From Picocystis sp. L7 (lineage: Eukaryota; Chlorophyta; Picocystophyceae; Picocystales; Picocystaceae), in NCBI GenBank assembly GCA_020975725.1, contig QXJR01000004.1:62001-126000 (forward strand): 64,000 nucleotides of DNA, read 5' to 3'. Below the pieces are notes generated by a model that saw only the letters and a list, made by a program, of their open reading frames with translations, did no database searches and was not told the origin of the DNA. A program made the translations under genes and the position numbers. Of this stretch, positions 29,937-40,026 are shown piece by piece. Each line of letters begins with the position of its first letter. Position 1 is the first letter of the stretch.

Positions 29937-30812
29937 TCACTGTGCTTTGCAGTTCAGCTGGAGGATTTCGCGCTTGTTTGCTGCTCCACTATCAAGAACT
30001 CTTGCCACTTTGCTGTCTAGCTTTCCTCTCTCCAGAACAAGGGCTTCGAATTGCCGAGTTCCTCCGCCTACTCCGAAATAATATGATTTTGCGGCGACTA
30101 GAGCTATGCCATTCTTTGGGCATAGGCAACTTTCAATCAATGCACATAGCTTTCTCTGGTTCGTCGGTGAGTAAATCGTTTCTGCCGACAAAATAATGTT
30201 GTACTTTGCCCCTGACTCAAACACAGGAATCAGCATCTCCCAGTCCCCACAGAAATATCTTGTTGATCTCTTATCAGTCCCCAGCAGGTTAGTGTTCACA
30301 TTCATTGATGTCACATCATGAATGACGTCTTCGTTGTAATCCTGGAAATCAGCGGAAGTAGCACCAAGTAGGAGTGCACAGATCCCTGGTAATCCATGCC
30401 CACAACCTAGCTCTAACACCTTTGCCCCCTTGAGATGATTGCTAATCTCCTGCGATTCTGTCATGAATCTTGCAAGGTCAACGGAGCATTCCCAGAGTTT
30501 TCTTCCGCCTTCATATATTCCTGGAATTAGGTCGGATGTGTCTGTCTGTCCCTGTGTTATGGCAAGGCATTTATGTATGGACAGGTGGCCAACACGTATT
30601 ACTTCCGTGTGCTCCGAGGTACTTTTTTTTCTTACGTGCACTTCTTTCGCCGTACCGTTCCCTTCATATCTGCCTTCAATTGGCTTCATCGCGTTTGGAG
30701 AGGAAACGGATCCTTTTCCATTGTTCGTCACGAGCTCGGCGCCGATCGGATTTTCCTCTTCACCTTGCCTTTCCGGAAAGTGGAATCGAAATTCTACCTT
30801 GTCGTAGTCCAT
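29937..30812 (-). CDS. METTL18: METTL18-like protein-histidine N-methyltransferase
   Basis: S-adenosylmethionine-dependent methyltransferase of the METTL18/Hpm1 family, which methylates a histidine of ribosomal protein uL3. The landmarks are DLIPGIYEGGRKLWECS (human DLITGVYEGGLKIWECT), the SAM-binding glycine loop VLELGCGHGLPGI, DFQDYNEDVI, SAETIYSP and the family signature YYFGVGGG near the C-terminus. The chosen start is the ATG at 30812, giving 291 residues starting MDYDKVEFRFHFPE, which resembles the MTFQFNF start of the human protein. The frame has another ATG at 30980, but that would leave only three bases to the start codon of the divergent PIG-O gene. It is single-exon. Confidence 0.88.
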   Translation of the reverse strand: MDYDKVEFRFHFPERQGEEENPIGAELVTNNGKGSVSSPNAMKPIEGRYEGNGTAKEVHVRKKSTSEHTEVIRVGHLSIHKCLAITQGQTDTSDLIPGIYEGGRKLWECSVDLARFMTESQEISNHLKGAKVLELGCGHGLPGICALLLGATSADFQDYNEDVIHDVTSMNVNTNLLGTDKRSTRYFCGDWEMLIPVFESGAKYNIILSAETIYSPTNQRKLCALIESCLCPKNGIALVAAKSYYFGVGGGTRQFEALVLERGKLDSKVARVLDSGAANKREILQLNCKAQ

Positions 30813-30983
30813 GGTGCACTTGCCTTGGAGGTGCCTACATTCGAAGAACGCTTTGCAGGTCCCTGATCGTATCCACTGCCCTGGTCTCCCGTTGCAGGCA
30901 GAGGAATCAATACTTAGGGGTCCCACGGGTGCGGGTTGTTTCGGAACGATTGTGTGGGTTGAGAGACGAACGAGGTCCATAAG
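30813..30983. promoter_or_regulatory. short shared divergent promoter, METTL18/PIGO
   Basis: 171 bp lie between the preferred METTL18 start and the PIG-O start. Both promoters must fit here unless one gene uses an internal start. No TATA-like box is evident. Confidence 0.5.
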
Positions 30984-33674
30984 ATGTCTCTTGGGACTGG
31001 AATGCGCCCAATCCGATGGTCAGCTCTGTCTATTCTGTGCACGGTAACATGCCTGAACGCCATTGGAACTTACCTTTTCTACTCTGGCTTTTTGCTCACA
31101 AGGAAGGAGCTGAGCCAACGCAACACGTGTGCACTCATGAGAGAGCACGGATGGGAAGGGAATGGGACAGATGAATACTGTTGGGTCAAACAACGTGCCC
31201 AGAAGGTCGTCCTTGTAGTCATAGATGCCTTTCGATTCGACTTCCTTGTCGGTGAACCTGAGCACACGCGAGAAACACTCTTCAAAGGACGCATGCCGAA
31301 AACCAGGAGGCTTGTTGAAGAATCAGAGGATTCCATCCTATTCAAATTTTTGGCCGACGCACCTACAACAACGATGCAGAGGCTTAAGGCACTAACCACA
31401 GGTGGATTACCAACATTCATTGATTTCAGCCAATCATTTGGTGCTCCTGCAATTCAAGAAGACAACATTCTATACCAGCTCCTATCCAATAATAAACGTA
31501 CATGGTTTGTGGGCGACGACACTTGGGAAGACCTTTTTCCCAGTACCATGGCAAAATCTATGCCATATCCTTCCCTCAACGTGAAGGATTTACACACAGT
31601 AGATGATGGGGTAGAAGAGTTTTTTCCTGATGCCATTGAGGATATCAACGAATGGGATGTGCTCATAGGTCATTTTCTGGGTGTGGATCATGTTGGTCAT
31701 ATATTCAGTGTCGATGATGAAGAGATGTCCCACAAGTTGCATCAGATGGACAACTTTCTGGACCGCACAATATCACAGCTGGAAGAGAAGGTGAAGAAAA
31801 CGGAAAGTCACAATTCTGGTGTCTTATTTCTGCTGATCGGCGACCATGCGCAGACATTACGAGGTGAACACGGCGGTGCCAGCAAAGAAGAAGTTGAGAC
31901 TGTGATGTTTGCTTACCAAGTTGGTGGAACTAAGAGTTCGCAGTTCAAATACAGAAACTTATCCACAGAGGAGAGCTGCCAAGAGCAAGGAGATAAACTT
32001 CTTGAAAGATGTATACCAGAGTTGCAACAAATAGACTTTGCTGCAACCCTGTCCTTCATTCTAGACATCCCGATACCCTATGGTAACGTAGGTTCGGTGT
32101 CTCCTCTACTGTTTGCTTTGTTAAGTAATGGGACCGGACAACTTTCAGATATTTTGACAAGGAACGCTGATCAGGTGCACCGTGGACTCAAAAGTTACCA
32201 CTCCCACTCACCTTTTTCTTACAATCACGCTTCCAAGATAGAAAATGCATATAAAACCATTCGAGACAAAGAAGGAGACGAAAAGATGAAATCTATGGGG
32301 GACTATTTTAAGACAGCAGTGAGTGTTGCCAGGGCAGAATGGAGTGAATTCAATGAATATAAGATGGTGTGTGGTCTACTTGTGGTACTATTCTCACTTT
32401 TTTTTCATGTTATTTTGCTGTCCAGTGCATTGTGTAAACCAATGGACAGAAGTACGAGAAACAAGCAGCCGCTTCACAAGCATCAAGCGATTATGATACT
32501 CATTACTGTCGCAAAATCACTGGCACCGTACAGCAAACGTTTTCTGGAGATTGAGGCACAAGCAACTGCCCTTTTCTTTGCAGTTTTTCAGTTTATGGTC
32601 AGAGCAGAGCTCTTAACCAATATCAGAAATCCTATGCTATGTCTACTAGCCTTTTTGAACATCCCCTTATCGATGTATAATCCTCTGGCATTCAAGGGTC
32701 AGATAGATAGAGCCACTCTTCAAGTTGAGATCTTCTCAATTGTTGCCAAAGTATTCGGTTGCAACGTTCGGCTAGAAAGTATTAAAGTGATTTTTGATTT
32801 ATTCGCCGTGGTTGCTATTGTTGTTCTCTGGAGACTTTTTGTCATACCTCAAGTACCATGGGGTTGGACAGATATTTTCTTTCTTTTGCCCACAACTTTG
32901 CTCGTATGCTACAGATTGGAATCGATGAATATGCTTGTCTTCTCTTTTCCTGGTATGGATGTGTTGCTTCCTCGTTTGATGTACGCAATCATGATTTTCC
33001 ATGGTGCTTTTAGCTTGGCAAAGATGAAGCAAGCTAACCTAGCTTACATATTTTTTACAACAGCCCCGGTGATATGCTTGCTCCATGGGAGACAAAGCGA
33101 GACTGCCTTACTTTACCTCTATTTAGAGGGTGTATTGATGGTTGGTCTGCTTCGACATTCAGTAGAGAACGGATCAACGGACCTGCACTTTGTTTTTGTT
33201 GTACCATTGCTTTGGTACTTGTTTTTCTGGCACTCCTATTTTGCTACTGGACATGGATGCAATTTTCAAAGCCTAAATTTTGTGGAGTCATATATAGGTT
33301 TTGAGGAGTTTGATTTCACTACACAAGGTGTTTTACTTGCCTTTTCCACATTCAGCATACCATTCTGGTGCTCGTTTCTACTTCCAGTGTTTATGATGTC
33401 TTCTATCCCAGACATGAAGTGCACCACGGATTCACCATCTTTCTGTGTGATGTCTGTTACGACATGCAGCGCACTGCAAACAGTTTCCCTCCTTGTGGCC
33501 TCATCATCTGCGGGGTATCAAAGAAGGCATCTGATGGCTTGGGGGTTGTTCGCACCAAAATTCGTTTTCGACTCGCTGCTTGTTCTGGTGAGTCAAATAG
33601 GGATGACACTCGGAGTTCTGCAAGTGCAGCTCCTTAGCAAACCAAGCACAGACACCATCAAGAAAGGTCGCTAA
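30984..33674 (+). CDS. PIGO: GPI ethanolamine phosphate transferase 3 (PIG-O)
   Basis: ER membrane enzyme that adds ethanolamine phosphate to the third mannose of the GPI anchor, the step that later links protein to anchor. The 896-residue length fits the PIG-O family. After a first transmembrane helix (about 13-38), the alkaline-phosphatase-like luminal domain begins with VVLVVIDAFRFDFL (metal ligand D81), the nucleophile region PTTTMQRLKALTTGG (about 127-141), FSQSFGAPAIQEDN, HFLGVDHVGH, and GDHAQTLRGEHGG carrying further metal ligands. The C-terminal half has roughly ten or more hydrophobic helices. The start is the ATG at 30984; an alternative Met lies six codons later. It is single-exon. 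The stop codon overlaps the stop of the convergent ALDH gene. Confidence 0.93.
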   Translation: MSLGTGMRPIRWSALSILCTVTCLNAIGTYLFYSGFLLTRKELSQRNTCALMREHGWEGNGTDEYCWVKQRAQKVVLVVIDAFRFDFLVGEPEHTRETLFKGRMPKTRRLVEESEDSILFKFLADAPTTTMQRLKALTTGGLPTFIDFSQSFGAPAIQEDNILYQLLSNNKRTWFVGDDTWEDLFPSTMAKSMPYPSLNVKDLHTVDDGVEEFFPDAIEDINEWDVLIGHFLGVDHVGHIFSVDDEEMSHKLHQMDNFLDRTISQLEEKVKKTESHNSGVLFLLIGDHAQTLRGEHGGASKEEVETVMFAYQVGGTKSSQFKYRNLSTEESCQEQGDKLLERCIPELQQIDFAATLSFILDIPIPYGNVGSVSPLLFALLSNGTGQLSDILTRNADQVHRGLKSYHSHSPFSYNHASKIENAYKTIRDKEGDEKMKSMGDYFKTAVSVARAEWSEFNEYKMVCGLLVVLFSLFFHVILLSSALCKPMDRSTRNKQPLHKHQAIMILITVAKSLAPYSKRFLEIEAQATALFFAVFQFMVRAELLTNIRNPMLCLLAFLNIPLSMYNPLAFKGQIDRATLQVEIFSIVAKVFGCNVRLESIKVIFDLFAVVAIVVLWRLFVIPQVPWGWTDIFFLLPTTLLVCYRLESMNMLVFSFPGMDVLLPRLMYAIMIFHGAFSLAKMKQANLAYIFFTTAPVICLLHGRQSETALLYLYLEGVLMVGLLRHSVENGSTDLHFVFVVPLLWYLFFWHSYFATGHGCNFQSLNFVESYIGFEEFDFTTQGVLLAFSTFSIPFWCSFLLPVFMMSSIPDMKCTTDSPSFCVMSVTTCSALQTVSLLVASSSAGYQRRHLMAWGLFAPKFVFDSLLVLVSQIGMTLGVLQVQLLSKPSTDTIKKGR

Positions 33675-35482
33675 GAGTTTTTCTTTCTAGCCTTCACACT
33701 TATTGCTACAAGCATAGCCATGGCCTTTATTCGCTCTACAATGTCTGGACAGTAAAACATTTGCACAAGTGCTGTGACAAAAGAAAAAGCCTGGGGTGAA
33801 ACTGGGTAGCGAAGAAGGGGAGGAAGACCAGTTTTGATCAGCCGGGGAAATCTATCTTCTGCGACAGATTTTGGGACACATAGTCCCCTTAGGCCCTCTA
33901 TGCCAGCAAATCGATCGAATCCAGAATTTTTCACCCCGCCAAAAGGTAGAGATTGAGCCATGTATGTAACACAAAAATCGTTTATACTGCTCATCCCTAC
34001 TCTCAATTGGCTCGCTATCTTCCTCGCCCTTCCTATGTTATTTGACCAAACATTCGAACCTAAACCAAATTCACAGTCGTTAGCGATACAAATCGCTTCT
34101 TTGTCTGAATGAAACTTGATGATGCACATGACTGGTCCAAATGTCTCCTCTTGCATGATTCGCATTCCGGGTTGCAGGTTGATAAGAACAGTTGGAGGAA
34201 AGTACTGGCCAGTAGTGCTCGAAGGTGTGGTAGCCTGGGCGAGAATTTGAGCTCCGTGTTTCACAGCATCATCCAGTAGTTCTTGCAAGTAGGCAATGTG
34301 AGTGGGCATACAGATTGCCCCACAGTCGACTGAACCCTTCGCAAGAAGAGGAGAAGAGACACGCATCCTCTTCACTATATCTGCGGCATCATTGCAGAAG
34401 CGGTCATAGACCTCAGAGTGCACAATGAACCTTTCAGCATTTGTACAATTCTGCCCGCAACTTTGGAAGACGCCCCTTAAGCCTACAGAGACTGCTTGCT
34501 CAATATCAGCATCATCGCAGACAATAAATGGATCTTTGCCTCCTAGCTCAAGAACGACTGGTGTGAGGGTCTTGCTTGCGGCCTCCATAACCTTCCTGCC
34601 TACAGAAGTTGAGCCAACAAAGATCACCTTGTCGACGCCTCCTTCAACTAATGCATTCCCAACTTCGCCATAGCCAGTGACAATCTGAACAAGATCAAGA
34701 GGAGCCCCAGTGGCGAGAAGGGCAGCAGAAATAATGCGGCTAAAATAACTTGATGACCAGGATGCATATTCCGAGACCTTGATCACTATTGCATTCCCGG
34801 AAAAAACTGCTGCCAGAAGAGGGTTGAAAACATTGTGGAAGGGGTAGTTCCAAGGCACTATTGCTCCAACGACTCCAACCGGATGGTACTCTACATAGAA
34901 CCTTTTAGTGAGCATCATATACCCTGAAGATCGTTGTTCAGATGCTAGACAACGCTCTCCTTCTGCGAGAAGCCACGAAATTTTTTCACATGTCACTATC
35001 ACTTCACCAAAGGCTGCATCTACCATTGGCTTTCCGGAATCCCTAGATGATACCCTGCAGATGGTTTCTTGATTTTGGAGTATAAACTTAAGTAAAACCC
35101 GTAAGAAACGGCGGCGCTGCGAGAAGCTGGAAGTGCTCCATTCGCTTTGTGCAGCCTTTGCCTTGGAGATAGCACGATTCACCTCCTCCCGGGTCATGGC
35201 AGGCACATTCCCTAGGAAATCCATGGTTGCTGGATCCCAACATGGTATGAGGCCTGGATCAATGGATACGTTTGGATCATACTTCGCAGCTTCAAGAACG
35301 TCATCTGCTTCAGCTTTACTGAGCGGAACGGTGATTAAAGGCACTCTCTGGAAACTTTCCATCCAAAGTTGGAAGCGGGGTTTAAGTGCTGAAAGCCACA
35401 TACCGACCCAGATGGCCAAGACTGCACCGGCACCAATCAAGAGAACTTGCTGGAAGTCTAGCGCTAGCATCTTTACCGACAT
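33671..35482 (-). CDS. ALDH22A1: membrane-anchored aldehyde dehydrogenase, ALDH22-like
   Basis: NAD(P)-dependent aldehyde dehydrogenase of 603 residues. An N-terminal transmembrane helix (about 10-32, VLLIGAGAVLAIWVGMWLSA) and a DPGLIPCWDPAT segment resemble plant ALDH22A1 and yeast Msc7, which are secretory-pathway or membrane-anchored. The catalytic residues are in place: PWNYPF (N212), VVLELGGKDPF (general base E312) and SCGQNCTNAERF (nucleophile C346), followed by QEETFGPV and LPFGGVKNSGFDRF. The start is the first in-frame ATG at 35482; the frame is open upstream to 35557 without an ATG. It is single-exon. Its TAG stop overlaps the PIG-O TAA stop on the opposite strand within a four-base CTAA. 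Confidence 0.92.
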   Translation of the reverse strand: MSVKMLALDFQQVLLIGAGAVLAIWVGMWLSALKPRFQLWMESFQRVPLITVPLSKAEADDVLEAAKYDPNVSIDPGLIPCWDPATMDFLGNVPAMTREEVNRAISKAKAAQSEWSTSSFSQRRRFLRVLLKFILQNQETICRVSSRDSGKPMVDAAFGEVIVTCEKISWLLAEGERCLASEQRSSGYMMLTKRFYVEYHPVGVVGAIVPWNYPFHNVFNPLLAAVFSGNAIVIKVSEYASWSSSYFSRIISAALLATGAPLDLVQIVTGYGEVGNALVEGGVDKVIFVGSTSVGRKVMEAASKTLTPVVLELGGKDPFIVCDDADIEQAVSVGLRGVFQSCGQNCTNAERFIVHSEVYDRFCNDAADIVKRMRVSSPLLAKGSVDCGAICMPTHIAYLQELLDDAVKHGAQILAQATTPSSTTGQYFPPTVLINLQPGMRIMQEETFGPVMCIIKFHSDKEAICIANDCEFGLGSNVWSNNIGRARKIASQLRVGMSSINDFCVTYMAQSLPFGGVKNSGFDRFAGIEGLRGLCVPKSVAEDRFPRLIKTGLPPLLRYPVSPQAFSFVTALVQMFYCPDIVERIKAMAMLVAISVKARKKNS

Positions 35483-35860
35483 TTGAGTGTATTCGCTCGA
35501 TAGGGCGGAGAGTGTGGACACCCGCAGATGATCCCGTGAAAAGCCGAAAAGCGGCAAGCGGGCGGCGATCGTTCGGCTTGTGGGGCGGGTTTTGGAATGG
35601 ACAGGATGCCATCCTAGTCTAAGATAAATATTCGGTTGGTGTACGTGACGAACCCGGTGAAAGACCGACTTCTCGGGGACAACATCCGAACAGAATATTC
35701 GTGAGCATTGTCTGCTCCCACCATCCGGCTACCTCAGGTACAATCGGATCGCGTCGGAAGGCGGTGCGACGAACTCGAATCATTGCCTGTTTTTGCATTG
35801 CGAAAAGTACTCCAGCAAATATTTGCCACTTTCAGTAGAATTACCGACATTGAACTAGCG
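35483..35860. promoter_or_regulatory. divergent region, ALDH22/RNase kappa
   Basis: 378 bp between divergent start codons. It presumably holds both promoters. No recognisable motif is seen. Confidence 0.4.
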
Positions 35861-36291
35861 ATGTGTGGACCTACAGGTACGGAAGAGGCGGGTTTTGAGC
35901 GCGATGAGTACAGGTATCTCGTGGTATGACCATGTTCGTGCGCAGTAGAACGTAGCAAGGTGAATTCAGTGCGACTTGAATAGCTGGATCGTTGCTGAAT
36001 CATCGAGCGTGTATTTCCCCTTCAGGTTTGATGTTTTGCACGGGAGTCTCTATTTTTTGTGCTACTTTTGTTTTCGTCGTGGGAGGGCTCGTGCAGCACA
36101 AATACCCTTTCGTTGGCTATGAAATTCTGGATTATCACGACAAGGAGACGACAGTTGGGCAACAGGCTGAGAGCATTTCTAGAACGTGCTACGTTGTAGG
36201 TGGGGTATATTTTGCTTTCGCTTTGGTCTCATTGGCACTCTATCTGTTGCAAAACAAGTGCAAGAGATCCAGAACGTTTTACTCGGCCTGA
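35861..36291 (+). CDS. RNASEK: RNase kappa (RNASEK/V-ATPase subunit f family), two exons
   Basis: Small two-helix membrane protein of 93 residues. Members are known as ribonuclease kappa, and as a V-ATPase-associated subunit in animals. Exon 1 is only 16 nt (35861-35876, MCGPT), the intron is 35877-36025 (149 nt, GTACGG..TTCAG), and exon 2 is 36026-36291. The splice creates MCGPTGLMFCTGVS, matching the CCGPKLAACGIVLS start of animal RNase kappa. Hydrophobic helices lie at about 8-28 and 65-82, separated by a polar loop. Without the tiny first exon, only a headless frame would be seen. The identification is from the start motif, length and topology. It is convergent with RidA, 142 bp apart. 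Confidence 0.72.
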
Positions 36292-36433
36292 AGCGTGCTG
36301 CGCAGACACACGCCAGCCCTTACTCGCCAAGAACATGGTGGGTTTTAAAGTAGGATCAGGTAGAGCTGGGGATCAAAAGTCTCTTTGCAATTTTTAAGTA
36401 CTCAGTATGCACGGGTAGGAACTGTGCATGCGG

Positions 36434-37278
36434 CTAAAGTTGAGCAATGCACTCAACTTCTACTTTTGCACCCAATGGAAGATCTTTCACTGCGAAGCAT
36501 GACCTAGCAGGTGGGTCTGCTTCAAAATCTGTAAAGCAAATTTACAAAAGCTGGTCAGTTCCATCATTCTACCAACGCACCCCTCCAGTGACATCAGTGT
36601 AACCTACTTACATTTGGCATAGATACCATTCATTGCCTTGAAGTCCCCAATGTCAGCAAGACTACAAAATCGTACTCTGTGTCAGCATGGTTTCTATGTC
36701 CAATCCGCCAATGATCGCTGATAGAGGCACACATTTGTTTGCATCTCCCTCACTCAAACTTACAGTACAGTTGTTTTCACTATGTTGGAGTAGTCTGCTC
36801 CTGCAGCCTTCAGGACTTCACCCATATTTTTCATGAGTTGGTCGGTTTGCTCCTCCACACTTTCTCCAGCGAAGGTCATTGTATCTGCATAGATTCCAAG
36901 GCAACCAGAGACATAGAGGATTCCACCCGCTTTTATCGCCTGAGAGTATGGTCCGAGTGCCGCAGGTGCGAGATCAGTACTCACAACCTCCTTACCTTGT
37001 ACATAAAATAACGAAGGTTAGAGAAGAATTCACACACGCTTAGTTATGGCATACGCATACTGGTACTCCCTTTCACTGAGATACTCACTATTGGCACTAG
37101 TGTGGACGGACATAGTCTGCGAGAAGTGTACTTTTTTTTGCTGCCTCGCAGCAAAAGATGGCCCTTTTAGAGACTTTTCGAAGCAATTGGGAGCTGTTAA
37201 TCCCTTGGTTTTCGCGTAGCGTCCGGCAGAGTGGCTGCCTCTTGCGACGATTCTCGCAGAAGCGAAAGCGTACGCCAT
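36434..37278 (-). CDS. RIDA: RidA/YjgF enamine deaminase, organelle-targeted, four exons
   Basis: RidA hydrolyses reactive 2-aminoacrylate and other enamines made by PLP enzymes; plant RidA acts in plastids. Exons by eye are 37278-37089, 36995-36764, 36661-36612 and 36528-36434. The introns are 93, 102 and 83 nt with donors GTGAGT, GTAAGT and GTAAGT and AG acceptors, all in phase, giving 188 residues. Residues 1 to about 62 are an Arg/Ala/Ser-rich transit peptide. Next come KEVVSTDLAPAALGPYSQAI (near identical to plant RidA), ILYVSGCLG, VKTTVLLADIGDFKAMN, IYAKYFEADPPARSCF with the substrate-binding Arg, and VEVECIAQL at the end. A start at 37353 is also possible. It is one of the most intron-rich genes in the window. 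Confidence 0.92.
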
Positions 37279-40026
37279 TCCGTAGGTTTGTTCTCTGAAC
37301 CCAGTGTATTTCACAATCGTGTTTAGGTGATAGTGAAATCCACCATCCCTCATTTTCTGGACTGAGCCCCTAGGGTTCACGTTTCACCTCTGTACCGTTT
37401 CTGGTTTGTATGTGCATCATTTGCGTGCCCCTCTCCTTCCATGTTTTTCTTCCTAGGAGCGAAACCTCAAGTAGGAAATTTTACAAGGTCTTCGCTCATT
37501 CGTTGGATAGTCGACCGATGATTCTTCGTTTGGAGCACCAAGTAGGAATCCCCATCACATGAGGTCCGTACTTTTGAGGTATTTTCCTCCATCGGAAGTT
37601 TTATGCTTCTAGTCATCTTGTTCATGTTCCAATGCTTCATGGTGTTGCATGACATGGGAGATCCATTGCTAAAGATGTCGTTGTTGACAAATAAGTGGGC
37701 CGTATTTATTGCACACATACAATCTGATTCGCAAAGTACACACAAATCAATTGCGAGCATGCAATCCGTGCCATCAAATATTGGATCGTAAGACATCCTC
37801 ACAAAACACGATTCGTTGTTCACCGTCGTTGTCTTGACGATTTCGGCTTTTTATACTCGAACCTTTGGAATTGCAAAGCACCTAGGCTCAATAGACCTTT
37901 TAGCTTCCAAGAAGGTAGGTTTTCGTGACCATGAACATTGTCATGTCCAAGTAGACTACTTTCATCAAGATAAGGCGATCCTTTACACGGAAGAAACTCA
38001 ATCAAATGGCTAAACGACCATAACGATATTCCTTCAAAGAATGAAGATGGATCGCCACATACCCAACGAATTCACCAAATATACGGGTTCGAAATTGCAA
38101 GCCTTTCCTTGGTTTCATTAAGCACTAGGTGCATAGATATCCCTAGAGAATAAGGGTACATAACACACCCCTAATTGAAATTGTTCTTTAGTTGCTGTCG
38201 ACCTTGAAGCCCATGGGCCGTGGCCAAGTGCCTTAAGCCCTTTGGCGAGTTCCTCAAGACGAGTGGAACTCACGATGAAAGAATTTCGTTTGTTAGCAAG
38301 GTGCCATACGGAGATGGGAAGCTACCTTTCACCATTCAAAAATTTCGCACCATGTGCAAGTATTGAAGGTGTTGCACTTCACCCAGTACTATATTTTTTT
38401 GTGAAGAATCCCCTTGTGCCATCCGTATAGGATATGATTGCATACCATTCTCATGAAGTTCGCGTTGTCAAGTGCCATCCAAGCCACTTGTCGCCAATGA
38501 GCTCGCTAGGGAAACGTCCTTATAACAATTTTGCCATAATGTTCAAGATTGCAAGAACTTCGTTGGGCCCATCCTTGCTTTTCTTCGAGCCACAAATGGC
38601 TATAGACGTAAGCCACTAGTCTACTCTAGACAATAGTTACTTTAAGTTGATCGAAGGGATGAATTGTATGCTATGGCGCTCCAAGTGGCCCCACATTGCT
38701 TAACATCCTTGGTGCACTGGCACAAGATAGAAGGGGTGTGAGCTCTTACAACACCCTAGCTTCTAGGGTGGATTACGTGAAGTTTCCTTCTTACGGATGG
38801 AAAGAAACTTCCTATTCGGGTAGAATAAACGTCTTGCGTCTGCACCACAATTGAAAACAAACAAGCATTTAGGTCAAATAGAAACGCCTTTAGGTACCAC
38901 GGGGGGGAAGCGAGGGAGGAGGGGAATAGCCAGTTTTGAAGTCGGAACAATCAGCATGATAATGTTCGTTCCTTGAGTGTGAGGTTTCATTCAATAACAT
39001 ACAACTATCGCGTACTTGTGTTGATTGCTTAACAAGTCCATGGGGCGCTATGTTGCAAAAAGTACCCTATTCGAAACTAATACTAGATACAAAATTCCAA
39101 AAGATCAGTAATGAATATCGTAAAAACAAAAGGAATCAGATGTGCAATCTTCGTAGAGATACCTTACTTGTTTAGGTTGGACGAAACTATTGGACGTGCG
39201 GATGGTGGACTTTGCAATCACTATCCTTCTAGCCTTGCGGTTTTTATGGGCGCATGAGTATTTTAGGCTCACGCATTTGCACCTCGTAGAAAGTGCTCGT
39301 GTTGAGGATAAATCGGCATCCCTTTCGATGCTTTGTAGCGTGGTGTGCACGTTGAATACATGTTCTAGCTAAGAAGCACGGTTGTCCGTCAAGGACTTTG
39401 ATGTGACGTTTCAAAACCAAGCTTTCGGGGCTTGTTAGGTGCCACGAAAGAAACATGTGTGGAGGAGTTTTTCCTCCTCGTTTCCTTTGATGTCTTTAAC
39501 TGGACTTAGTGTTATGTTTCTGAGCCTTCAATTTTGATCTTCCATACTTGTTTCTTGGTTGTGGTTGAGGTGGTAGCTGGTCAAACATGGGTTCCAAGCG
39601 GGTCCACTATCTCCTAGCGGAGGCATGATATTACAAATGATCCCCACGTGTTCGATTCGGAGTTGTGGAATGCCGCATTTGTACTCTTTGATGCAACTCG
39701 TTGAGATCTAATACTAAGTGTTCGTTGCGTGTCTAGCCACGCCCTAATTGCGAAACCAGACACGTTCAAAATAGACCTCACCAACCACATGGCCTAGAAG
39801 GGAAAACCACGCCCACCCTTGCCAAGCACGGAATGAAGTTGGCACAGGGCGGCCCGACTTTCGGTTCTGTCTTGAATCGAGGGACAAACGCCCATTCGAG
39901 ATACCGGAAGGCCGTGTATGCTTCCAACGGTCGTGATCGGGGGAGGTCCCTTTCAAGTCAGATGGTGGGTTGTCCGGGTGTCTGCTTTCGGCACATTCCG
40001 CGTGGCCGCCCACTCAGTCACTGAAC
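37279..40026. other. gene-free stretch, RidA to importin beta
   Basis: 2.7 kb without a supportable gene. Open frames are at most about 120 codons, none with a domain. The last ~250 bases are GC-richer and precede the importin start codon. Confidence 0.5.
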
